Shown piece by piece: positions 56,903 to 64,000 of a DNA stretch of 64,000 nucleotides (within the stretch, counting starts at the first letter, position 1; every line of letters begins with the position of its first letter). Origin of the DNA: Hofstenia miamia (Eukaryota; Xenacoelomorpha; Acoela); NCBI GenBank assembly GCA_004352715.1, contig SCFE01000119.1:766964-830963 (forward strand), written 5' to 3'. The translations under genes were made by a program, and so were the position numbers. The notes beneath the pieces are model-generated. The model made no database searches. It saw only the letters and a list, made by a program, of their open reading frames with translations, and was not told the origin of the DNA.

Positions 56903-58198
56903 GGCGACAAATTAGTTCGTGGAATACTGAAAAAGATGTTGTGCACACATTTCAGTTTGAAAAAAACTTAATCTTAAAATGGAGACAATTTTTTAGACGT
57001 TAATTTGTAGTGTAAGTTTACTAATATATATTTTTTAAACAAAAATTACTTGATTATTCATATCATTATTATATATTTAACTTAACAAATAGACAATATT
57101 AAATTTATGCTATAACTTTGTGAATCTTACTACCATCATTTTAAAACCAATTATAGTCGATTGGAAAAGTCCTTTAAAGTAGTCTCAGACATGTCCCACA
57201 ATCTTTTTATTTTGAATTTCTCTTTATTAACCTTCTATAAATAAATTAGGAAATAATCTTTAATATCTCAATGAATTTTGATCGTATCGACTTCGCACAT
57301 ACTGCATTCGATTGCAAATTAAAAATTACATCTAAGAAAGTCCTTTAAACTAGTCTAAGACAAGGCCTACAGTATTTCCGATTTAGATTTTTCATCAGCA
57401 AACCCATACATTTTTTAAGTGAAATTTTCAAAAATAATCGCTAATATCTCAGCGAATATTACTTGTATAGTATTTGCACCTTGTGCATTCGATTCCAAAT
57501 TAAAAATTACATTTAGAAAAGTTTTTTAAAACTGTAAAAATGTCAATAGTAGATTTCAGAACATCAAGCTCAAAGTGAGGCATACATGCCTTAAACGGAG
57601 CTTGGAGTTCCAAAATCCAGTTTTTTAGTCTTTTATTATAAAAGAAAGCTATTTTAAAAGGGCTTTCTATATGTAAAATTTAATTCGCAATTGATTAAAA
57701 GTTCTTTCAGCTCGATACAGGCAGTTTTCACAGAGATATTAACGATTAATTTTTAATCTGAAATTTATTTTAGTGTAAGCACGTTTTCTGGATGTAAAAT
57801 TTAATTGGCAATCTAAAAAATTTGATTGCAAATCAATCTGACCATTTTTTATCTTGAGAAAAAGCTACTGAGATATATATGCCCCAATATTGAAATTCAA
57901 ATTTTTAAAAAATCTCAGAAACGATCAATATTAGAAATATTTTATTTTGATAAAATAAATATATAGACATCGTAGATTTATGCTGTAAAAGCTCAAGAAA
58001 TTTGCTTGAAATTTTTTCGAGGAACAAGATACTGAGGCATATATGCCTCACCAAAAGAGGCATATATTCCTCGGAAGAGCAAGTATTTAAATTTTTTTCC
58101 ATATTAGAAGCACGTTAAATTCTGAATATATGGGTTTTATATATATTCATATAACCTTTGAATAAAATACAAGGAAGCAGCTGTTGAGTATAACTTAG
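56903..58198. repeat. Dispersed AT-rich modules
   Basis: Modules at about 57,110-57,560 and 57,640-57,830 (CATTCGATTGCAAATTAAAA, ACATCTA) in mixed orientation. An inverted phrase AGGCATATATGCCTC near 58,030 is palindromic. No gene. Confidence 0.6.
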
Positions 58199-58541
58199 GG
58201 AAAACTACTCTTCTCCAATAAACATCTGCCTACATTTATATTTAGTGACACCGAATTATCTTCTACAAATATTTTAAAAGATCTGGGATTACACGTATCA
58301 TCGGATTTAAACTGGAAGATGCATATTGACAATCATATAGCTTGCGCCATTAAAGCACTTATGAGAATGAAGAGGAAAATACCGTTTGCTACTGCCATTT
58401 TCACTAAACTTACTCTCTATGACACCTACGTATTATCTATCATTTTATATTGTTCACAATTCTGGTTTGCTAACAGGTCAAAAGATAGCGATTTAACGAC
58501 TTCAATAGTGTGCTACTAATAGATTGCTGTCATACGAAATG
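58199..58541 (+). pseudogene. Non-LTR reverse transcriptase, C-terminal part, first half
   Basis: KHLPTFIFSDTELSSTNILK, then DLGLHVSSDLNWKMHIDNH, then LTLYDTYVLSIILYCSQFWF. This is the thumb/connection region of CR1/Jockey-type reverse transcriptases (K-DLGV-SSDL-W..HI, LY...VLPILEY). Two adjacent stops follow VCY, then the frame runs IAVIRNDYK into the hAT insertion at 58,550 and resumes at 61,521/61,529. The polymerase core is absent, so the copy was already 5'-truncated. Confidence 0.75.
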
Positions 58542-58549
58542 ATTATAAG

Positions 58550-61520
58550 CAGGGCCCTGTTAACCCTGGGGCACAGTGGGCACATGCCCAGGGCCTCCTC
58601 TTTCAGGGGGCCTCCAAAAAGTAAATTAAGAAACATAATGCAAATGCTAAATAAATTGTTATTACAGTCAAAGTAGCAACAGCTTTTGTATGGATAATTA
58701 AGGGGAAATTAGCATAAATATCTAGAGTGCATTGAGTATTGGAGATTGAGAATTGCTCAAATTTAGATTAAAAATATAATTCCTACTTCGTTAGAAGTAG
58801 GTACTGCAGAAAGCTGTAGTATATTTATTTATATATTTATTTATTTCAACGAAAATCTAAACGAACCGATAAAATCTTCTGGTTTTTTGCATGTAACCTA
58901 GATATTGGACAATTACCACTTAAGTTAGATTTGTAATTAATTAGAATTTGTAACTAATTAAATAGAATTGTAAAGTTATTAATTTGAATATTGTATTTTT
59001 AGTATTTTTGATGGCATCTAAGAATGCATCTGGATCCCAGAAACGTAAAGCTAGTCGTATAAAGCAACAACGGCTGGATGATGTTCTACAAAAAACAACT
59101 CGGGTAGATAATTTTTTTACCATTTCAGCTACTACTGAAGCTGCTGAATCAGAAACAATTCATACAATTACTGATAATCAAGCTTTGGCACCTTCTACTT
59201 GTGAATCTTCCTCTGAAAACTTAAGAGCAATAATTCAGTCAAACATTGCAATTGACACTGATCCCGCTTTTTGGAAACGCAGTGACAGTTTGAAAAGATT
59301 TCTCCTTGATGATAAACCACCCTCACAGAATCTTGGAGATTTTACTGCTTCTTCAAGGCTGTACAAAGATGGCTTACGCACAGTAATTAGAAAATGCAAC
59401 TCAAACTTATTTATCAGACAGTTTAGTAATGGTGAAACATCTGAACGCTCTTATCTTATTTATTCTCGTTCAAATGGGAAAGTGTATTGTTATCCTTGTT
59501 TTCTGTTTACTACTGAGACACAATCAGATTTTTGCACTGGATTTGATGATTGGAAACATGCAATGCAACGAATTAAAAACCACGAAGTCAGTTCTAGTCA
59601 TAGAGATGCAATTATAAGTATTGCTCGGTGGCAAAATGAAAAGGAACGAGTAGATTCTTCTCTTGTGAGACAAGAAATTGAGCAAAGAAAGTACTGGACA
59701 TCCGTTCTTGAACGTATTGTAGCAACAATAAAATTTTTGAGTTCTCGTGGTATGCCTTTCGCAGGTGAAAATCAAATTCTCGGTTCTACTCAGAATGGAA
59801 ACTTTATTGGTATCTTGGAGCTAATTTCTCAATTTGATGCTTTTCTTGCAGATCATTTAGTAAGATATGGAAATAAAGGGCGGGGTACAACTTCCTACAT
59901 TTCAAACACAATTTATGATGAACTGATCTTACAAATGGGTGAGAAGGTCTTAAGCACCATAGTGGCTGAAGTTAAGCAAGCGAAATATTATTCGATTAGC
60001 GTTGATTCTACTTCAGACTTAACACATATGGATCAGTTGACATTCATCATTAGATATGTATTGAAAGCCAAAATTCATGAACGATTTCTGAAGTTTATTG
60101 CTATTAAACAACACACTGCTGAAGAACTTGCAAATGTTGTAATAAACACTTTAGATGAATTTGATATTCCTTTAGCTGACTGTAGAGGTCAGAGTTACGA
60201 CAATGCCAGCAATATGGCAGGTAGATACACTGGTTTACAAGAACGTATCAAAAAAAGAAATTTCTTGGCAGAGTATGTTCCTTGTGCTGGACATTCGTTA
60301 AATCTTGTTGGGAAATTTGCTGTGGATTGTTGTGTTGAGGCAGCATCGTTTTTTGGTTTATTGCAGAGTTTTTATGTTCTTTGTACATCATCGACTCATC
60401 GGTGGGAGCGGATTGTTTCTTCACTTCAGCAAACGCCAAAGTCACTTTCTGATACCCGTTGGTCAGCACGAGCAGATGCATCACATGTTTTTAGAGAAAA
60501 CTATACATCTATTCGAAAATGTTTGGAAGAAATTACTGACGACAGTGATGAAAAACCAGAATTCCGAAGGGAAGCTCAAAATATATCTTCTAAGCTTCAC
60601 AGACTCGAAACTGCTCTTATGACAGTAATATGGGATACCGTTCTTTCCAGGTTTCATGCTAGCAGCAAACAACTCCAATCAGATACCTGTACATTGGCCA
60701 CATGTACTGAAATTTATGCATCATTAGAAGCATGGCTAGAAGAACTTAGAAGCTGTTATGATAAATTTGAAGCAGAAGCCCAGCTGTTGGTGCCTGGTGT
60801 TGACTATAAATCAGGGCGGGTTTCAAGAAACAACATTGCAGATGTGGCGCCTCGTGATAAATTTAGAATTCAAACATTTATTTATATTATTGATAAACTG
60901 ATGGTGGAAATGAAGAAACGAAAGAAGTCTTACTGCGAAATAAACAAGCGATTTGGATTTTTGACAACATTTAAAGCTTTATGTTCCGAAGAAATTCTGA
61001 CAGCAACAGATTATTTGAAGAATATCTATAAGAACGATTTTTCCAGTGATTTTGGTGAAGAATTTCTCCATTATACAAAGATCACGACATGCAGTACTGA
61101 TCCATTAAAAGCACTAAAAGACATTGAAGATCGAAACTTGGGAGATGTTTTTCCAAATACTAGAATTGCATTAAGGCTGTATTTGACATTAATGGTTACG
61201 AACTGTCAAGGAGAACGCTCATTCTCAACGCTGGACTATGTAAAGAATAAACGTCGTTCAAGTATTCTGCAGGGAAAATTGTCAAATCTAGCACTTTTGG
61301 CGATTGAAAATGACATTACAATGTCATTATCATTTGAAGATATTATAAAAAAATTTGCTCTCCAAAAAGCCCGAAAAGAAAAGTTTACATAATTTTGTAT
61401 TTAATGTTTTCTTAAAGCTGTTTTTTCTTTTTTAGTTCTTATATTAGATAAAAAAATTATGGACAAGGGGCCTCCCGTCTATTTGTGCCCAGGGCCCTAT
61501 CCTTCCTTAACAGGGCTCTG
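58550..61520 (+). mobile_element. Complete hAT transposon with 8-bp target duplication
   Basis: Begins CAGGGCCCTGTTAA and ends TTAACAGGGCTCTG. It is flanked by ATTATAAG on both sides (58,542-58,549; 61,521-61,528), the 8-bp duplication typical of hAT elements. Subterminal GGGCCTCC / GGGGCCTCCCG blocks are also inverted. Length 2,971 bp. It carries one intact transposase and has split a reverse-transcriptase pseudogene. Confidence 0.96.
59011..61392 (+). CDS. hAT transposase, intact (TTF-type finger, DUF4371-like, hAT dimerisation)
   Basis: 793 residues from MASKNASGSQ; an in-frame Met nine codons upstream would add a hydrophobic leader, and TTTTTAG just before the second Met suggests a splice acceptor, so 59,011 is preferred. 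N-terminus is basic (QKRKASRIKQQRLDDVL). A TTF-type zinc module has KVYCYPCFLF (about residues 156-165) and HEVSSSHRDA (about 190-199). RNase-H-like core: Asp332 in ISVDSTSDLTHMDQL and Asp397 in CRGQSYDNASNMAG are the likely catalytic acids. SDTRWSARADA is the conserved Trp box. Near the C-terminus NCQGERSFSTLDYVKNKRR (Glu735) and LSNLALLAIEND form the hAT dimerisation region. Length fits ZMYM/DUF4371-type hAT transposases. No stop or shift, with normal termini and target duplication, so it may be recently or currently mobile. Confidence 0.95.
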   Translation: MASKNASGSQKRKASRIKQQRLDDVLQKTTRVDNFFTISATTEAAESETIHTITDNQALAPSTCESSSENLRAIIQSNIAIDTDPAFWKRSDSLKRFLLDDKPPSQNLGDFTASSRLYKDGLRTVIRKCNSNLFIRQFSNGETSERSYLIYSRSNGKVYCYPCFLFTTETQSDFCTGFDDWKHAMQRIKNHEVSSSHRDAIISIARWQNEKERVDSSLVRQEIEQRKYWTSVLERIVATIKFLSSRGMPFAGENQILGSTQNGNFIGILELISQFDAFLADHLVRYGNKGRGTTSYISNTIYDELILQMGEKVLSTIVAEVKQAKYYSISVDSTSDLTHMDQLTFIIRYVLKAKIHERFLKFIAIKQHTAEELANVVINTLDEFDIPLADCRGQSYDNASNMAGRYTGLQERIKKRNFLAEYVPCAGHSLNLVGKFAVDCCVEAASFFGLLQSFYVLCTSSTHRWERIVSSLQQTPKSLSDTRWSARADASHVFRENYTSIRKCLEEITDDSDEKPEFRREAQNISSKLHRLETALMTVIWDTVLSRFHASSKQLQSDTCTLATCTEIYASLEAWLEELRSCYDKFEAEAQLLVPGVDYKSGRVSRNNIADVAPRDKFRIQTFIYIIDKLMVEMKKRKKSYCEINKRFGFLTTFKALCSEEILTATDYLKNIYKNDFSSDFGEEFLHYTKITTCSTDPLKALKDIEDRNLGDVFPNTRIALRLYLTLMVTNCQGERSFSTLDYVKNKRRSSILQGKLSNLALLAIENDITMSLSFEDIIKKFALQKARKEKFT

Positions 61521-61528
61521 ATTATAAG

Positions 61529-61842
61529 GATCGTCTAAAATATTTAAACCTGATGCATGTCAGCTTATTACTACAACTCAATGATTTACTGTTTCTCAAC
61601 AAAATGTTATCCGGTTTTTATGACATAAATGCTCAGGATTTCATTTCACTTGCCAACCATCAATTATCCTGTACGAGACGTGGTGACATGCAAATATTTG
61701 AAATCAAATGTAGCCGCATAAAATACCGAGAATATTCTTACTTCAGAAGAGTATCTTATTTGTGTAATTGCATGAAAATAAAGTATCATATTTCAGCCTT
61801 CGAAAAAGTTTCTTTACTAATTAATACAACCAATACACACAT
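61529..61842 (+). pseudogene. Non-LTR reverse transcriptase, C-terminal part, second half
   Basis: Continues exactly in frame across the hAT target duplication: DYKDRLKYLNLMHVSLLLQL, LLFLNKMLSGFYDINA, then RIKYREYSYFRRVSYLCN, stop at 61,843. It matches the usual C-terminal YKERL..L.LL...R....FLFK pattern of CR1/Jockey proteins. Confidence 0.75.
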
Positions 61843-61904
61843 GTAATAAGTATATATTTTGTTACTGTATAGAATGCAAGCTTTCTAATTTATAACTGTT
61901 TCAG

Positions 61905-63470
61905 TGCTGATGAGACATTAGTAAAAGGTTGTATTCGAAACGTTTGTTTAGAAGTACTTGGTGAGGCAGCAGCTGCAAAAGCTCCTCTTTCGAACGACCG
62001 TGTTGTTCGACGAACTAATGATTTCGCTGATGATATGGTAATTCATCAAATTAAACTGGCCAAGCACTATTCTTTACAGCTAGATGAAAGTAGACATTGG
62101 GAACATGGCAATTTTGATGATGTTATGTACGTTATGAATATGAAGGCAAATTATAAGAAGAGTTTTTTCTCAGTTGCTCGTAAACACAGAACAACTGTTG
62201 GAGAAATTTCAAAGGCTATTATTGCTTACATTGAAAACAAAGGATTAGGTATAAAGAATTGCGTTGGAGTAAGTGGTGCTGCTGCAACGGTAGGCGAAAA
62301 ACAAGGGTAATTACCCGAATTAAACAGTTGGCCCAGAATGTGGTTTAACACATTGCTTTATTCAGTGTCGCAGCCGGGGGGTGGGTGCACGATATCCGTC
62401 CTGACCTTCATAAGCACACCCTTTATTCCCGTCCTTCAGCTAAAAATACTTAATGGCGAATTTCTTCCTCTCTTCTTTTTGGTTGCTTTTAGTTAAAAAG
62501 GGGTGCAGAAAGAATTATATTGCTTGTTATGTGTTCTTTTGGGTTGCAGAACCGTACAGGGTGTACACTTGGCAAATTAATTTGCTCACCGCTACAGAAC
62601 TATTGCCATTTAACTGGGCGTGATGGTTAATTTAGCAGTCATCTTAAAGCAAAATATCACGAAAACAGCTGTTTTAAGGTACAACAAGTGAAACTGCATA
62701 AAGAAGGGTGCTCATCCATAAAAGACCAACTTGATTCTGCTGCTGCAAAAGAAAAAGATACAAATCGTGCGGTTTTGAAAAGAATTTGGAAGCCGTTGTG
62801 TGTTTGGGCAGCAATGGAATTGCAGCAAGAGCTCTGAAACAAACTTCAGTATTTTTGAGTGACAGAAAGCCAAATTGAGCGAAGAACAATGGCATACTTG
62901 CTAGCTTACCTAACTGACATGTTCATTATTATTAATGACCTTAACATTTAAATTCATGGAAGAAATACTTCACTTTTTGCAACAGTAGATAAAATTGACG
63001 CCATGCAACAAAATCATGCAAACAATTGTTATGACATGTTTCCTCAGTTAGGTACTGTCATTGACGATGCTGGAAACAATTTGGACGTCAAATGTGTTCA
63101 AGATACTGTCAAATATGCTGGAACAAATTTAACATTATTTTCCGGAATAAAAGGAAATAGATTCGAAGCACATTTGCAAAAGCTGTAAACATATGATAGT
63201 TAAATGTAAGTGTCGATTTAGAAGATAATTAGAAATATCTGCTGATGAAGGTTTGCGAAACTATTTTGTGGCAAACTTACTTGCAAGCTTCTGGATCAAA
63301 ATAAAAGCAGAATATCTGGGACTGAGTAAAATGGCCATTAAAACACTGCTTCCATTCCCTTCTTCATATCTATGTGAAGCCGGGTTTTCTACCATGAGCT
63401 GTTTAAAGGGAAAACACAGAAACGCGCTGGATATCTATGCTCCTCTTTGAGTAGCATTATCTTCCATTGA
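61905..63470 (+). pseudogene. Decayed hAT/ZBED-type transposase (SCAND3/GTF2IRD2-like lineage)
   Basis: Core reads PLSNDRVVRRTNDFADDM, IKLAKHYSLQLDESRHW, then AIIAYIENKGLGIKNCVGVS; compare the family's FSLQLDEST and W..CVGVCTDGA, where the Asp after Gln-Leu is catalytic. After a disturbed stretch (62,311-62,640) come MAYLLAYLTDMFIIINDLNI, NCYDMFPQLGTVIDDAG, and the dimerisation box LLPFPSSYLCEAGFSTMSC with KGKHRNALDIYAPL ending at 63,450. Several stops and shifts. The BED finger is not found upstream. Unrelated in sequence to the intact hAT 500 bp to the left. Confidence 0.75.
62311..62640. other. Non-matching stretch inside the decayed hAT gene
   Basis: GC-richer block around GCAGCCGGGGGGTGGGTGCA that does not fit the transposase; probably a small insertion or replaced sequence. 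Ends not resolved. Confidence 0.35.
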
Positions 63471-64000
63471 ACCGCAATAAGATAAAAGCTGGTTGCAAAT
63501 CTTTTCTGTATTTTTAAGAAAAGTAATAATGACTTTGCTCTTGCCTTTTTTTCGCAAATTGACCGATGCACCAAGTGGGGAAAGATGCTCAGCAAGTACA
63601 AGGAATAAAAAGCTTGAGTATAACAGTTTAAAGTATCCAAATTTGTAATTAATGATTAATATAATTCAGAAAAGTTTTTGAATTTCAAGCAGTGCGTGTT
63701 TATTTTATTTTGCAAAAAGCACAACGCTCAAAAATTTCTTTTTCAGAAAGGCAATAAATTTAAGTTTTTTGTGCAGCAAATAATGGCACTGACCATGTTC
63801 AATTTAGATTCAAGAAATATTTGACAAACTGACTTTCGATTTTTCAATTGAAGGTGTCAGGAAAGTTAGCAATAAATTACGTCATATATATTTTCTAAAT
63901 AGTTCGTAATTTGCAATCCTATTGCATTCGGTTTCACCTCGATCCAAGCGTTATTATTTAAGATATTATTATTTGTTTAAAATTATAAATGTATATATAA
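63471..64000. other. AT-rich right edge, nothing recognised
   Basis: No gene, although the minus-strand frame 63,389-63,640 is open; it lacks any motif and overlaps the hAT tail. Confidence 0.5.

Noticed and set aside
59429-60678. Several secondary frames (59,429; 59,775; 60,248; 60,305; 60,678)
   Set aside because: Shadows of the intact hAT transposase in other frames.

Overview
This window is AT-rich invertebrate-animal nuclear DNA: about 30% GC by eye, with assembly gaps, spliceosomal introns of about 38-41 nt, and dense transposable elements of types found in metazoans. I see no bacterial operon, CRISPR array or rRNA. I cannot name the species; a cnidarian, arthropod or another marine invertebrate would all fit. 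Most readable genes are broken copies of mobile-element genes. The one clearly intact long reading frame is a hAT transposase.

Bases 1-23,030 are best read as one old Polinton/Maverick. Its terminal inverted repeats lie at the very start of the window and at about 22,583-23,030. It carries a decayed protein-primed family-B DNA polymerase on the minus strand (about 9,225-15,700) and several unrecognised ORFs. It has been hit by a DD37E Tc1-like transposon (2,446-4,011, TA target). A 3.25-kb internally deleted Polinton (10,167-13,417) sits inside the polymerase gene, with perfect 96-bp inverted repeats and a 6-bp target duplication GCCCTC. It also contains a retroelement C-terminal domain (1,385-2,298) and a broken copy of a widespread uncharacterised animal repeat protein (5,155-7,208). 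A second, inverted Polinton remnant lies at about 25.8-26.8 kb.

From 27 to 58 kb the background is an AT-rich dispersed module, in places arranged as palindromes (41.9-43.1 kb). Embedded in it is a cluster of broken genes for zinc-finger tyrosine-recombinase-like (YR, Crypton-like) proteins. Copies A (34.9-37.0 kb) and B (37.6-40.1 kb) are a direct tandem duplication. Copy C (50.4-49.0 kb) is on the minus strand, copy D (32.3-32.8 kb) is a fragment, and copy E (47.6-46.6 kb) is a divergent relative. A, B, C and D share tiny introns at matching positions. A and B share an imperfect 29-bp palindrome about 135-165 bp upstream of the ATG. At 53.5-55.4 kb a further YR-like reading frame runs straight into a SET (protein-lysine methyltransferase) domain. 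This YR-SET arrangement, together with the intron-bearing YR family and its palindromes, is the best candidate here for an under-described system.

The remaining elements are: a non-LTR retrotransposon endonuclease fragment (40.8-41.0 kb), two tRNA-like SINE-head candidates, a mariner transposase tail (46.0-46.25 kb), a Tc1 5' fragment (50.9-51.6 kb), and a non-LTR reverse-transcriptase pseudogene split by a complete 2,971-bp hAT element (58,550-61,520) with an exact 8-bp target duplication. A second, badly decayed hAT/ZBED-type transposase (61.9-63.5 kb) follows. The genes do not form a pathway; the region is a nest of successive insertions. Family names rest on motif recognition, not on database searches.
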